Of a DNA stretch of 64,000 nt, positions 17,223-26,311 are shown piece by piece. The notes beneath the pieces are model-generated. The model ran no database searches. It was not told the origin of the DNA and was given only the letters and a program-made list of their open reading frames with translations. The stretch's first letter is position 1. Every line of letters starts with the position of its first letter. Location: assembly GCA_027306995.1 (NCBI GenBank), contig DAHUXS010000002.1, positions 49,104 through 113,103 on the forward strand, read 5' to 3'. The position numbers and the translations under genes were made by a program. The stretch is from Lysobacter sp. (GTDB lineage: Bacteria > Pseudomonadota > Gammaproteobacteria > Xanthomonadales > Xanthomonadaceae).

Positions 17223-17575
17223 TTGTTGACTCCTGGGAGGGATTTGACAAAGGGTTGCCATGCGTGCGCCTTGCAGCGCCCGTGCCTTGGAAAAACTGGT
17301 CATAACCGAGAGAGTTCTTGCTTTGGTTCTTTGCTTCCAGATCATCCGCAGCCATGGACTGCAACAAGCCCCTTCCATGTCGGTGCTGCGGACGAATCGA
17401 GCTTAGCTTTCGTGTCCGATCAGTGACAAGAATAAAAATGCAAGTGCAGAAAGATGGAAGAAAGGAAGGTGATTTGTTGCAGTGCGATTGAGGTGAACCC
17501 GGTCGTTCGGGCGTCCTGCGGGGACGTCAATGGCAAACGCGGTACCATCGGCTGCCGGACCCATTTCGATTCCAC
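17223..17575. other. 353-bp divergent intergenic region
   Basis: Lies between the starts of the secreted-protein gene (minus) and gmk (plus). It holds the AGGAG of the minus gene just above 17229, a candidate minus-strand promoter at 17400-17429, and an A-rich, locally lower-GC stretch around 17425-17465. An open extension of the minus frame (52 codons) lacks protein-like features. No RNA gene or conserved ORF was recognised. The gmk promoter is presumably in the last 150 bp, but no clear -35/-10 pair was seen. Confidence 0.5.
17400..17429 (-). promoter_or_regulatory. Candidate sigma70 promoter for the secreted-protein gene
   Basis: On the minus strand TTGTCA (17429-17424) is followed after 18 nt by TAAGCT (17405-17400). 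The -35 matches 5 of 6 consensus bases, but the -10 is weak. It lies about 180 nt upstream of the start codon. Confidence 0.3.
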
Positions 17576-18196
17576 ATGCGCGGAACCCTCTACATGGTCG
17601 CGGCGCCTTCCGGCGCAGGGAAGTCCAGCCTGGTGAATGCCGTGCTGGCACGCGACCCGGCCCTCAGCTTGTCGATCTCGTTCACTTCGCGCGGGCCGCG
17701 ACCCGGCGAGCGCCACGCCGAGCACTACCATTTCGTCGATGACGCCGAATTCCAGCGCATGATCGCTGCCGGCGACTTCTTCGAATACGCCCGTGTCCAC
17801 GGCGACTGGAAGGGCACCGCACGGCAATCGGTGGAGCCGCAACTGGCGACGGGCCGCGACGTGCTGCTGGAGATCGACTGGCAGGGCGCCCGCCAGGTGC
17901 GCGAGAAAGTCCCGGACGCGGTGAGCATCTTCATCCTGCCGCCGTCGCGCCAGGCACTGGAAGAACGCATGCGCCGCCGTGCCCAGGACAGTGAGGAGAC
18001 GATCCAGCGCCGCCTGGCCGCCGCGCAGGAAGAAATGAGCCATTACGGCGAGTTCGACTATGTGATCGTTAACGAGGATTTCGCCACCGCCGCGGACGAA
18101 CTCGCCAGCGTGATCGTGGCCAGCCGGTTGCGACGCGACGCCCAGGTCGCCCGCCATGCCCGCCTGCTGACCCAGTTGCTGACCGATAACGGGTAA
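17576..18196 (+). CDS. gmk: Guanylate kinase
   Basis: 206-residue cytoplasmic enzyme phosphorylating GMP to GDP. The P-loop APSGAGKSSL is at about residues 10-19. The GMP-binding region contains SFTSRGPRPGE and YHFVDDAEFQ; the lid has ERMRRRAQDSEETIQRRL; and YDYV-type EFDYVIVNEDF follows. Length is typical. It precedes rpoZ and spoT in the conserved gmk-rpoZ-spoT order, linking guanine nucleotide supply to (p)ppGpp control. Confidence 0.97.
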   Translation: MRGTLYMVAAPSGAGKSSLVNAVLARDPALSLSISFTSRGPRPGERHAEHYHFVDDAEFQRMIAAGDFFEYARVHGDWKGTARQSVEPQLATGRDVLLEIDWQGARQVREKVPDAVSIFILPPSRQALEERMRRRAQDSEETIQRRLAAAQEEMSHYGEFDYVIVNEDFATAADELASVIVASRLRRDAQVARHARLLTQLLTDNG

Positions 18197-18233
18197 TAAG
18201 TCGCTGATTCGTATCGGAAAATGACCCAAATAC

Positions 18234-18262
18234 TTGCTCTGGGGCTAGCATTTCGCTAGACT
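18234..18262 (+). promoter_or_regulatory. Candidate sigma70 promoter for rpoZ
   Basis: TTGCTC (18234-18239) and TAGACT (18257-18262) are separated by 17 nt, about 50 nt upstream of the rpoZ start in the gmk-rpoZ gap. The match is moderate, and read-through from gmk is also possible. Confidence 0.35.
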
Positions 18263-18311
18263 TGGGGGTCTACCCCGATTCCGGAGGGCGGCACAGGCCG
18301 CCACGAAGCCC

Positions 18312-18611
18312 ATGGCGCGTATCACCGTCGAAGACTGCATGGATGTGGTCGACAACCGTTTCGAACTGGTCATGATGGCCGCCAAGCGCGCGCGCCAGCT
18401 GGCCAAGGGCGTCGAGCCCAAGCTCGACAACCGCGAGCAGGACGACAAGCCGACCGTGCTGGCCCTGCGCGAAATCGCCGCCCGCAAGATCGACAACGCC
18501 TTCATCGACGCCGTCGAGAAGGCCGAGAAGGAACGCGCCGAGCGCGAAGCGATGGAATGGGCCGCCGCCGAAGTGGTGGGCGACGACGACATGTCCAAGG
18601 GCGACGACTGA
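18312..18611 (+). CDS. rpoZ: RNA polymerase omega subunit
   Basis: 99-residue omega subunit that wraps the beta-prime C-terminus and forms a ppGpp-binding site in proteobacterial RNA polymerase. The conserved N-terminus is MARITVEDC (the E. coli form is MARVTVQDA), followed by [18 protein letters not shown] and [15 protein letters not shown]. The acidic C-terminal tail is typical. Together with spoT downstream it makes a (p)ppGpp synthesis-and-target cluster. It ends at tandem hairpins. Confidence 0.96.
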   Translation: MARITVEDCMDVVDNRFELVMMAAKRARQLAKGVEPKLDNREQDDKPTVLALREIAARKIDNAFIDAVEKAEKERAEREAMEWAAAEVVGDDDMSKGDD

Positions 18612-18637
18612 TCCTGTTGTCTTCCAGTCGAGCTTCC

Positions 18638-18697
18638 ATGGCCCCGCTTGCGGGGCCATTTGTTTGGCGCATCGCCCCGCAATGCGGGGCCATTTGC
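18638..18697 (+). terminator. Tandem intrinsic hairpins after rpoZ
   Basis: The first hairpin pairs 18638-18646 with 18651-18659 around CTTG, followed by TTTGTTT. The second pairs 18674-18680 with 18684-18690 around AAT, followed by CATTTG. Both carry the element GCGGGGCCATTTG, or nearly so, as if the terminator had been duplicated. They separate rpoZ from spoT. Confidence 0.7.
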
Positions 18698-18766
18698 ATT
18701 GGTGGATGCCGCATCGCCGGCGTCCGGGGCGTTTTCGCCCGCGCCGTGGCGGTGTAGGCTCGGATC

Positions 18767-20923
18767 ATGGTCTCGCAAGCCCTGCAATCGTCCGTTCCGT
18801 CGTCGTCCGATCTTCCGGAAGACATGCGTGCGCTCGATGCCGCGGCGTCCTACCTCGGCCCCGAAGATCGCAGCCAGCTGCAGAAAGCGTGGCGGATCGG
18901 CGCGGCTGCGCATGCCGGACAGACGCGCAAGTCGGGCGAGCCCTACATCACCCACCCGGTGGCGGTGGCGCGGGTGCTGGCCGAACTCGGGCTGGATGCG
19001 GAAACGCTGATCGCGGCGATCCTGCACGACACCATCGAGGACACGCCGCTGACCCGCGATGATCTCGCCGCGCAGTTCGGCGAAACCGTGGCCGAGCTGG
19101 TCGAAGGCGTCACCAAGCTGGACAAGCTGAAGTTCCGCGATCGCCAGGAAGCCGCGGCCGAGAGTTTCCGCAAGATGATGCTGGCGATGTCGCGCGACCT
19201 GCGCGTCATCCTGATCAAGCTCGCCGATCGCCTGCACAACATGCGCACGCTCGGTTCGCAGTCGCCCGAGGCGCGCCGGCGCATCGCCCGCGAAACGCTC
19301 GAGGTCTACGCGCCGATCGCGCAGCGCCTGGGCATGAACCTGGTCAAGGCCGAGTTGCAGGACCTTTCGTTCAAGGCCTTGCATCCGTGGCGTTACGCCG
19401 CGCTGGAAAAACGCATTCGCCAGCAGCCGGCAGTGCGCCGCGAGGCGGTGGCGCAGGTCGAGGCGCAACTGGCGCAGCGATTGACCAAGGAAGGCCTGAA
19501 GCATCGCCTGGTCAGCCGGGTGAAATCGCCGTGGAGCATCTACACCAAGATGCGCGCGGAGCGGAAATCGCTGGAACAGGTGATGGACGTGTTCGGCTTC
19601 CGCGTCATCGTCGACACCGTGCCCGATTGCTATCACGCCCTCGGCATCGCCCACGCGACGTTCAAGCCGCTGGATGGACGCTTCCGCGATTTCATCGCGA
19701 TTCCCAAGGCCAACGGTTACCAGTCGCTGCACACGGTGCTGTTCGGGCCCTACGGCGCGCCGATCGAAGTGCAGATCCGCACCCAGGACATGGACCTCGT
19801 CGCCGAACGCGGCATCGCCGCGCACTGGACCTACAAGCAGGGCGGCGATTCCAGCAGCGCGCTCAATCGCGCCAACGCGTGGATCGCCGGCGTGGTCGAG
19901 TCGCAGAGGGGCACCGGCAATTCGCTGGAGTTCCTCGAGAACGTCAAGGTCGAGCTGTATCCCGACGAAGTCTATGTGTTCACGCCCAAGGGCCGCATCC
20001 TGGCCCTGCCGCGCAGCGCGACCGCGCTCGACTTCGCGTATGCGGTGCATACCGATGTCGGCAACAATGCCGTCACCGCGCGCCTCGACGGCCGCCTGGT
20101 GCCGCTGCGCACGCGCCTGACCAGCGGACAGACGGTGGAGATCGTCACCGCGAAATCGGCGGCGCCGCAGCCGCAGTGGCTGGACTATGTCACCACCGGC
20201 AAGGCGCGCGCGGCGATCCGCCAGAAGTTGAAGCAGGTCGGGCACGAGGATGCGGTGCAACTCGGCCACCGCATGCTGGAGGCGGCGCTGGAAAGCCATG
20301 ACAGTTCGATCGAGCGCCTGGCCGAGGCGCAGCTCAAGCGCTATCTCTCCGACAACCGCTATCCACGGTTGGAGTCGCTGCTGGAAGACATCGCGCTCGG
20401 CAACCGCATTCCCAGCCTGGTGGCGCAGCAGCTGGCGACCACGCCCGAGCGCAGCGCGCAGGGCGAGCTCGGCATGCGTTCGCGCGATCGCATCCTGATC
20501 TCCGGCACCGAAGGCGGGGTGATCAGCTTCGCCCAGTGCTGCATGCCGATTCCCTACGACTCGATCATGGGCTACCACACCACCGGCAAGGGCATCGCAG
20601 TGCATCGTTCCGATTGCCGCAACGTGATCGAATACCGGCGTTCGCCCGAGCGCTGCGTCGAGATGGGTTGGGATCCGAATGTGGTCGGTGATTTCCTCGT
20701 CGGCATCCGCGTCGAGGCCGACAATCGCCAGGGCGTGCTGGCGCAGATGGCGTCGGCGATCGCCGAGGCGGAATCCAACATCGACCGCGTCGATTACCTC
20801 GACCGCGACAACAGCATCGCCACCGTGCGCTTCTATATCGAGGTCCACACCATGGACCATCTGGAAGAGGTCCGCCGTCGCCTGCGTCGCGTTCCGGCCG
20901 TCCATAACGTCGAACGCATCTAG
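18767..20923 (+). CDS. spoT: Bifunctional (p)ppGpp synthetase/hydrolase
   Basis: 718-residue stringent-response enzyme. The HD hydrolase domain (about residues 45-190) has HPVAVARVLAEL, HDTIEDTPLT and LADRLHNMRTL, so hydrolysis is intact. The synthetase domain (about 240-360) has RFRDFIAIPKANGYQSLHT and VQIRTQDMD. A TGS domain (VYVFTPKGRILALPRSATALDFAYAVHT, given in parts: VYVFTPKG, LDFAYAVHTDVG) is followed by a conserved-cysteine region (FAQCCMPIP) and a C-terminal ACT domain (VEADNRQGVLAQMA). With both active sites and a SpoT-type context after rpoZ, it is called spoT rather than relA. Confidence 0.96.
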   Translation: MVSQALQSSVPSSSDLPEDMRALDAAASYLGPEDRSQLQKAWRIGAAAHAGQTRKSGEPYITHPVAVARVLAELGLDAETLIAAILHDTIEDTPLTRDDLAAQFGETVAELVEGVTKLDKLKFRDRQEAAAESFRKMMLAMSRDLRVILIKLADRLHNMRTLGSQSPEARRRIARETLEVYAPIAQRLGMNLVKAELQDLSFKALHPWRYAALEKRIRQQPAVRREAVAQVEAQLAQRLTKEGLKHRLVSRVKSPWSIYTKMRAERKSLEQVMDVFGFRVIVDTVPDCYHALGIAHATFKPLDGRFRDFIAIPKANGYQSLHTVLFGPYGAPIEVQIRTQDMDLVAERGIAAHWTYKQGGDSSSALNRANAWIAGVVESQRGTGNSLEFLENVKVELYPDEVYVFTPKGRILALPRSATALDFAYAVHTDVGNNAVTARLDGRLVPLRTRLTSGQTVEIVTAKSAAPQPQWLDYVTTGKARAAIRQKLKQVGHEDAVQLGHRMLEAALESHDSSIERLAEAQLKRYLSDNRYPRLESLLEDIALGNRIPSLVAQQLATTPERSAQGELGMRSRDRILISGTEGGVISFAQCCMPIPYDSIMGYHTTGKGIAVHRSDCRNVIEYRRSPERCVEMGWDPNVVGDFLVGIRVEADNRQGVLAQMASAIAEAESNIDRVDYLDRDNSIATVRFYIEVHTMDHLEEVRRRLRRVPAVHNVERI

Positions 20924-20965
20924 GCGCTCGTTACACTAGGCGCATCGATCATTCCGGGAGCCGCC

Positions 20966-21349
20966 ATGAGTCGTGACCAAATCCATACCGATCGCGCGCC
21001 CGCCGCCATCGGTCCGTATTCGCAGGCGATGCGCTGCGGTAACTTCGTCTTCCTGTCCGGGCAGATCCCGCTGGACCCCGCTACCGGCGACATCGTCGAC
21101 GGCGATTTCGCCGCCCAGGTGCGTCGCGCCTTCGACAATCTCAAGGCGGTATGCGAAGCCAGCGGCGGCGATCTCAATCGCATCGCGCGCCTCGGGCTCT
21201 ATCTCACCGACCTTTCCAACTTCGCCGAAGTGAACGCGGTGATGACGGAATACTTCTCGGCGCCGTATCCGGCACGCTCCACCATCGAAGTGACGGGCCT
21301 GCCCAAGGGCGCGCAGTTCGAGGTCGACGCCGTCCTCGTTCTCGAATAA
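20966..21349 (+). CDS. ridA: RidA-family 2-iminobutanoate/2-iminopropanoate deaminase
   Basis: 127-residue trimeric enzyme that hydrolyses reactive enamine/imine products of PLP enzymes. Family signatures are AIGPYSQAMRCGNFVFLSGQ, IPLDPATGDIV, VRRAFDNLKAVCEASG and the C-terminal active-site PARSTIEVTGLPKGA, with the Arg that binds the substrate carboxylate. It lies between spoT and recG, a conserved arrangement. A GGGAG ribosome site precedes the ATG, and recG begins 3 nt after its stop. Confidence 0.95.
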   Translation: MSRDQIHTDRAPAAIGPYSQAMRCGNFVFLSGQIPLDPATGDIVDGDFAAQVRRAFDNLKAVCEASGGDLNRIARLGLYLTDLSNFAEVNAVMTEYFSAPYPARSTIEVTGLPKGAQFEVDAVLVLE

Positions 21350-21352
21350 TCG

Positions 21353-23476
21353 ATGGCGCGAGCGGGCAAACCCGCCCCGGCACTGGCAGCGGCCGGATTG
21401 GCCGCGATCGCCATCTTGCCTGGCGTCGGTCCGCAGATGTCGGCGAAGCTGGCCGAACGCGGGCTGGAAACGTTGCAGGACCTGTGGTTCTGGCTGCCGC
21501 GCGGCTACGAAGACCGCACCCGGCTGACGCCGATCCGTGCATTGCAATCCGGGGTCGCCGCGCAGATCGAAGGTACGGTGCAGGCGGTCGAACGCGGCTT
21601 CCGCTATCGCCCGCAACTGAAAGTCGCATTGGCCGATGAATCACGTGGCACCTTGCTGATGCGTTTCTTCCATTTCCGTTCGCAGCAGGTCAACCAGTTC
21701 CAGCCGGGCACGCGCGTGCGCGCGTTCGGCACGCCGCGACCCGGACAACTCGGGCTGGAAATGGTGCATCCCAGCTATCGCGTGCTTGGCGGCGAAGACG
21801 CGGAGCTGAGCGATCGCCTCGATCCGGTCTATCCGCAACTCGAGGGCATCGCGCCGGCGACGTTGAAGCGCCTGATCGGTGAAGCGCTGAAGCGATTGCC
21901 CGAGGAAGCCGAACTGGAATTGCTGCCGGCGGACATCGCGCGCGCGCTGCAATTGCCCGCATTGCGCGAGGCCTTGCTGACCTTGCATCGCCCGCCCGCC
22001 GATGCCGATCTCAACGCGCTGCAATCCGGCCATCATCCGGCGCAACGGCGACTGGCGCTGGAGGAAATGCTGGCGCACCAGTTGAGCCTGCGCCGCCAGC
22101 GCATCGCCATGCAGAAGCACGGTGCAGTGAAGCTCGGGGCATCCGCGCGACTGGCCGAACGCCTGCGCGCATCGCTGTCGTTCGCACTTACCGGTGCGCA
22201 GGAGCGCGTGTTCGCCGAAGTGCGCGCCGATCTCGCGCAACCGCATCCGATGCTGCGATTGGTGCAGGGCGATGTCGGCAGCGGCAAGACCGTGGTCGCG
22301 GCGCTGGCGGCATTGCTGGCGATCGATGGCGGATACCAGGCGGCGTTGATGGCGCCGACCGAATTGCTGGCCGAACAACACTTCAACACGCTGCGAAACT
22401 GGCTGGAACCGCTGGGCATCGATGTCGCGTGGCTGGCGGGCAAGGTCGGCGGCAAGGCGCGCGCGGCGGTGTTGCAGACCATCGCCAATGGCGAAGCGAA
22501 ACTGGTGGTCGGCACCCATGCGCTGATGCAGGAGGGCATCGCCTTCCACGATCTCGCGCTGGCGATCGTCGACGAGCAGCATCGCTTCGGCGTGCAGCAA
22601 CGCCTGGCCTTGCGCGACAAGGGGCGGGCAGGGGCGGACGATGCTTCGTCGCGCGTGCCGCACCAGCTGGTGATGACGGCGACGCCGATCCCGCGCACGC
22701 TGGCGATGGCCGCTTATGCCGACCTCGACGTGTCGGTGATCGACGAACTGCCGCCGGGTCGCACGCCGGTCCAGACCATCGTGCTGACCTCGGAACGCCG
22801 TCCGGAACTGGTCGAACGCATCCGCGCCGCCTGCGCCGAAGGTCGCCAGGCTTACTGGGTGTGCACGCTGATCGACGAGTCCGACGAAGTGATCGCGCAG
22901 GCCGCGCAAGGCACCTATGAAGCACTCGTTGCGCAATTGCCGGAATTGCGCATCGGCCTCGTCCACGGACGAATGAACGCGCGCGACAAGCAGGCGGCGA
23001 TGCTCGACTTCAAGGCCGGCAAGATCGACCTGCTGGTCGCAACGACCGTGATCGAAGTCGGCGTCGACGTGCCGAATGCATCGCTGATGATCATCGAGAA
23101 CGCCGAACGTCTCGGGCTCGCGCAACTGCACCAGTTGCGCGGACGGGTGGGGCGCGGCGCCACCGCATCTGCCTGCGTGCTGATGTACCAGTCGCCGCTG
23201 GGACAGATCGCGCGCCAGCGCTTGGAAACCATGCGCGAAACCAACGACGGGTTCCGCATCGCCGAAAAGGACCTGGAATTGCGCGGTCCCGGCGAATTGC
23301 TCGGCACGCGCCAGACCGGACTCGCTGCGTTCCGCATCGCCGATCTCGCTCGCGACGCCGACCTGCTGCCGCAGGTGCAACGCATCGCCGAGCGCTTGCT
23401 GAAGGAGGATGCCGCCTGCGCCGAACGCATCGTCCAGCGTTGGGTGGGCGGCGCGGCGCGCTATGCTTCGGCCTGA
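21353..23476 (+). CDS. recG: ATP-dependent DNA helicase RecG
   Basis: 707-residue branch-migrating helicase that remodels stalled forks and Holliday junctions. The N-terminal wedge domain (about residues 1-190) includes LWFWLPRGYEDRTRLTPI and an OB-fold. The helicase core has Walker A GDVGSGKTVVA, motif II DEQHRFG in place of DEAD-type sequence (typical of RecG), motif III TATPIPRTLAM, and the C-terminal TTVIEVGVDVPNASLM and QLRGRVGRG. The TRG motif follows in ELLGTRQTGL. The start is 3 nt after the ridA stop, so the two are coupled. Confidence 0.97.
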   Translation: MARAGKPAPALAAAGLAAIAILPGVGPQMSAKLAERGLETLQDLWFWLPRGYEDRTRLTPIRALQSGVAAQIEGTVQAVERGFRYRPQLKVALADESRGTLLMRFFHFRSQQVNQFQPGTRVRAFGTPRPGQLGLEMVHPSYRVLGGEDAELSDRLDPVYPQLEGIAPATLKRLIGEALKRLPEEAELELLPADIARALQLPALREALLTLHRPPADADLNALQSGHHPAQRRLALEEMLAHQLSLRRQRIAMQKHGAVKLGASARLAERLRASLSFALTGAQERVFAEVRADLAQPHPMLRLVQGDVGSGKTVVAALAALLAIDGGYQAALMAPTELLAEQHFNTLRNWLEPLGIDVAWLAGKVGGKARAAVLQTIANGEAKLVVGTHALMQEGIAFHDLALAIVDEQHRFGVQQRLALRDKGRAGADDASSRVPHQLVMTATPIPRTLAMAAYADLDVSVIDELPPGRTPVQTIVLTSERRPELVERIRAACAEGRQAYWVCTLIDESDEVIAQAAQGTYEALVAQLPELRIGLVHGRMNARDKQAAMLDFKAGKIDLLVATTVIEVGVDVPNASLMIIENAERLGLAQLHQLRGRVGRGATASACVLMYQSPLGQIARQRLETMRETNDGFRIAEKDLELRGPGELLGTRQTGLAAFRIADLARDADLLPQVQRIAERLLKEDAACAERIVQRWVGGAARYASA

Positions 23477-23491
23477 CAAAGAGAAGAACAC

Positions 23492-24430
23492 ATGACCGAC
23501 AAGATCCCGCTCCTGATCGACACCGATCCGGGCGTCGACGACGCCCTCGCCATCCTGATGGCATTGAATTCGCCCGATCACGATGTGGTCGGATTGAGCA
23601 TCGCCGCCGGCAACGTCGGTCTCGACCATACCGTGCGCAATGCGCTGAAGTTGTGCGAAGTCGCCGGGCGCGACGACGTACCGGTGTTTGCCGGCGCGCC
23701 GAAGCCGCTGCTGCACCACTCCGACGATGCCGCCGCCGTCCATGGCCAGGATGGGTTCGGCGATATCGGTTTTGCGCCTACGAAGCGCCAGGCCGACGCC
23801 GAGCATGCCGCGCTCGGGATCCTGCGCCTATCGCACGAACACGCCGGCCGATTGATGATCGTCGCGCTGGCGCCACTGACCAATGTCGCGTTGGCGCTCA
23901 AGCTCGACCCGACGCTGCCGCAGCGGGTGGCGCGACTGGTGGTGATGGGTGGCGCGGTGACCGGCCACGGCAATATCACGCCCAGTGGCGAGTTCAATAC
24001 CTGGTTCGATCCCGAAGCCGCCCATATCGTCTTTGAAGCTTTCCCGCAGTTCGATCTCTGCGACTGGGAGGCCAATCTCCGCCACGGCTTCCCGCACGAA
24101 GCGATGGATCAGTGGTTGCAGGTCGATTCGCCGCGTGCCCGCTTCTACGACGCCATTTCCGCCCATACCCGGCGCTGGTCGCGCGAGAAGCGGGGTTCCT
24201 ATTGGCATTCCGCTGACGGCTACGCCATGGCCTGCGCCCTGGCCCCGGAAGGGATCCAGGCCGCCGAATCGCGGCCGCTGTCGGTGCAGCTGGGACTGGG
24301 CCCGGCCCGCGGCTTCACCATCGTCGACTGGCTGCGGATGACCGGCCGCCCGGACAATGCCCGGATCGTCCAGACCTACGACGGCGAGCGCTACCAGGCC
24401 ATGATCCGAGCGGCGCTGGCAGCCAGTTGA
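23492..24430 (+). CDS. Inosine-uridine preferring nucleoside hydrolase family protein
   Basis: 312-residue calcium-dependent N-ribohydrolase that releases the base from nucleosides. The metal-binding signature DTDPGVDDALA is at about residues 10-20. Further family features are SIAAGNVGLDHT, VALAPLTNVALALKL, VVMGGAVTGHGNI and the substrate-side PSGEFNTWFDPEAAHIVF; a late Asp in WHSADGYAMA probably completes the calcium site. Preference between purine and pyrimidine nucleosides cannot be judged. It follows recG by 15 nt. Confidence 0.9.
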   Translation: MTDKIPLLIDTDPGVDDALAILMALNSPDHDVVGLSIAAGNVGLDHTVRNALKLCEVAGRDDVPVFAGAPKPLLHHSDDAAAVHGQDGFGDIGFAPTKRQADAEHAALGILRLSHEHAGRLMIVALAPLTNVALALKLDPTLPQRVARLVVMGGAVTGHGNITPSGEFNTWFDPEAAHIVFEAFPQFDLCDWEANLRHGFPHEAMDQWLQVDSPRARFYDAISAHTRRWSREKRGSYWHSADGYAMACALAPEGIQAAESRPLSVQLGLGPARGFTIVDWLRMTGRPDNARIVQTYDGERYQAMIRAALAAS

Positions 24431-24492
24431 CCCGGTCGGGGGGAGCCGCTATCATGGCCGGCTCATTCCTGTAACCAGTACTCGGTGCCGCC

Positions 24493-24735
24493 ATGAAGGC
24501 CGATCTTCACCCCAATTACCGCGAAGTCGTCTTCCAGGACGTCACCTCCGACTTCAAGTTCCTGACTCGCTCGACGATGGCGACCAAGGAAACCATCAAG
24601 TGGGAAGACGGCAACGAGTACCCGTTGATCAAGGTCGAAATCTCCTCGGCCACGCATCCGTTCTATACCGGCCAGAACAAGGTCATGGATACCAGCGGAC
24701 GCATCGACAAGTTCAAGAAGCGTTACGCCAAGTAA
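24493..24735 (+). CDS. rpmE2: 50S ribosomal protein L31 type B
   Basis: 80-residue ribosomal protein. It begins [14 protein letters not shown] and ends [20 protein letters not shown] plus a basic tail. It lacks the CxxC zinc cysteines of classical L31, so it is the zinc-independent type B paralogue that, in other bacteria, replaces the zinc form under zinc limitation. No Zur-type palindrome was recognised upstream. A hairpin terminator follows. Confidence 0.95.
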   Translation: MKADLHPNYREVVFQDVTSDFKFLTRSTMATKETIKWEDGNEYPLIKVEISSATHPFYTGQNKVMDTSGRIDKFKKRYAK

Positions 24736-24788
24736 TCCTTTGGTCGAAGCAGGCGCGCGGCAGCGATCGCGCGAACTTCGATCACCTC

Positions 24789-24818
24789 GCAAACGGTCGC
24801 CATGTGCGGCCGTTTTGC
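24789..24818 (+). terminator. Hairpin terminator after rpmE2
   Basis: A stem of 12 pairs with one G-T wobble (24789-24800 with 24806-24818) around a 5-base loop. The distal arm includes the T-run CGTTTTG. Confidence 0.6.
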
Positions 24819-24884
24819 GTATCCGGACGCGTGATCGGGATGGCTTCCGGCTCCATGCGGGCGTGAATGTTCAAACAGTCGTTG

Positions 24885-24893
24885 TGCGATAAT
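24885..24893 (+). promoter_or_regulatory. Candidate extended -10 promoter for gltA
   Basis: TGCGATAAT is an extended -10 element (TGn before GATAAT), 66 nt upstream of the gltA start and downstream of the rpmE2 terminator. No good -35 is seen, which is acceptable for extended -10 promoters. Confidence 0.35.
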
Positions 24894-24959
24894 TGACGCA
24901 TCGCAAAAACCGGTTTCGGGACTCCCGCGCGACCGGTCAATGAACTGGAGAATCGCGCC

Positions 24960-26249
24960 GTGACCGAAGCCAACACTGCGACACTGACCGTCGCCGACAA
25001 GAGCAGCACCCTGCCGGTGATCAAACCGGTCCTGGGCCAGGACTGCATCGACATCAGCAAGCTGCCGAAGGACACCGGCTGTTTCACCTACGACAACGGA
25101 TTCACCGCGACGGCGTCGTGCCGCTCGGCGATCACCTATATCGATGGCGATGCCGGCGTGCTGATGTACCGCGGCTACCCGATCGAGCAACTGGCCGAGC
25201 ATTCCAGCTTCATGGAAGTGGCCTACCTGCTGATGAACGGCAACCTGCCGTCGGCGCAGGAGTTCTCCGCGTTCGAGAACGAAGTCGCGCACCACACGAT
25301 GCTGCACGAGGCGTTCAAGCAGTTCATCGGCGGTTTCCGCCACGACGCCCATCCGATGGCGATGCTGATGGGCATGCTCGGTTCGATGGCGAGCTTCTAC
25401 CACAACGACCACGACTACGATGATCCGGAACAGCGCCATCTCGCCGCGATCCGCCTGATCGCCAAGGTGCCGACGATCGCCGCCGCCTGCTATCGCTACA
25501 GCATGGGCTGGCCGCTGCGCTTCCCGCGCAACAACCTCGAATACGTCACTCGCTTCCTGCACATGATGTTCGAGGTGCCGTCGGAGCCGCTGCAGCTCAA
25601 TCCGGTCGCCGCCAAGGCGCTCGACCTGCTGTTCATCCTCCACGCCGACCACGAGCAGAACGCCTCGACCTCGACGGTGCGCATGGTCGGTTCGACCGGC
25701 GCCAATCCCTATGCCTGCATCGCCTCGGGCGTCGCGGCGCTGTGGGGACCGGCGCACGGTGGCGCCAACGAAGCCGTGCTCAAGATGCTCAACGAGATCG
25801 GTTCGCCGGCCAACGTGCAGAGCGCGATCGACAAGGCCAAGGACAAGGAATCCGGCTTCCGCCTGATGGGCTTCGGCCACCGCGTCTACAAGAACTTCGA
25901 TCCGCGCGCCAAGATCATCCGCGAGATGACCTACAAGGTGCTCAACGAGCTCGGCGTCAACGATCCGCTGCTCGATGTCGCGATGAAGCTGGAAGAGGCC
26001 GCGCTGAAGGACGACTACTTCATCCAGCGCAAGCTCTATCCGAACGTCGATTTCTACAGCGGCATCATCTACAAGGCGCTGAAGATCCCGACCGAGATGT
26101 TCACGGTGATGTTCGCGATCGCGCGCACCGCCGGCTGGGTCAGCCACTGGCTGGAACAGCAGGCCGATCCCGAGCAGAAGATCGGTCGCCCGCGCCAGAT
26201 CTACGTCGGCCACGACAAGCGCGATTACGTCGGCGTCGACAAGCGCTGA
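24960..26249 (+). CDS. gltA: Citrate synthase (type II)
   Basis: 429 residues; condenses oxaloacetate and acetyl-CoA at the entry to the TCA cycle. The catalytic His is in [12 protein letters not shown], the second His in [15 protein letters not shown], and the catalytic Asp in [13 protein letters not shown]. The N-terminal DPGF-like [23 protein letters not shown] is typical of the NADH-sensitive hexameric type of gammaproteobacteria. The start is a GTG 9 nt after GGAG (CTGGAGAATCGCGCC); length equals the E. coli enzyme within two residues. It is monocistronic and ends at a strong terminator. Confidence 0.97.
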   Translation: MTEANTATLTVADKSSTLPVIKPVLGQDCIDISKLPKDTGCFTYDNGFTATASCRSAITYIDGDAGVLMYRGYPIEQLAEHSSFMEVAYLLMNGNLPSAQEFSAFENEVAHHTMLHEAFKQFIGGFRHDAHPMAMLMGMLGSMASFYHNDHDYDDPEQRHLAAIRLIAKVPTIAAACYRYSMGWPLRFPRNNLEYVTRFLHMMFEVPSEPLQLNPVAAKALDLLFILHADHEQNASTSTVRMVGSTGANPYACIASGVAALWGPAHGGANEAVLKMLNEIGSPANVQSAIDKAKDKESGFRLMGFGHRVYKNFDPRAKIIREMTYKVLNELGVNDPLLDVAMKLEEAALKDDYFIQRKLYPNVDFYSGIIYKALKIPTEMFTVMFAIARTAGWVSHWLEQQADPEQKIGRPRQIYVGHDKRDYVGVDKR

Positions 26250-26269
26250 TCGCCACGCAGTCGCAATGC

Positions 26270-26298
26270 AAAACGCCCCGCTTCGAGCGGGGCGTTTT
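26270..26298. terminator. Bidirectional terminator after gltA
   Basis: A 12-bp perfect stem (26270-26281 with 26287-26298) with a 5-base loop, an A-run on one side and a T-run on the other. It serves gltA and the converging gene at 26312. Confidence 0.88.
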
Positions 26299-26311
26299 CG
26301 TTTCGGGGAGA

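Noticed and set aside
18245..20905. An 886-codon open frame antisense to spoT
   Set aside because: High-GC codon bias keeps the antisense frame open; the protein is Arg/His/Gly-rich without motifs, while the sense strand encodes a full SpoT.
21641..23806. A 721-codon open frame antisense to recG
   Set aside because: Composition-driven shadow of a complete RecG gene.
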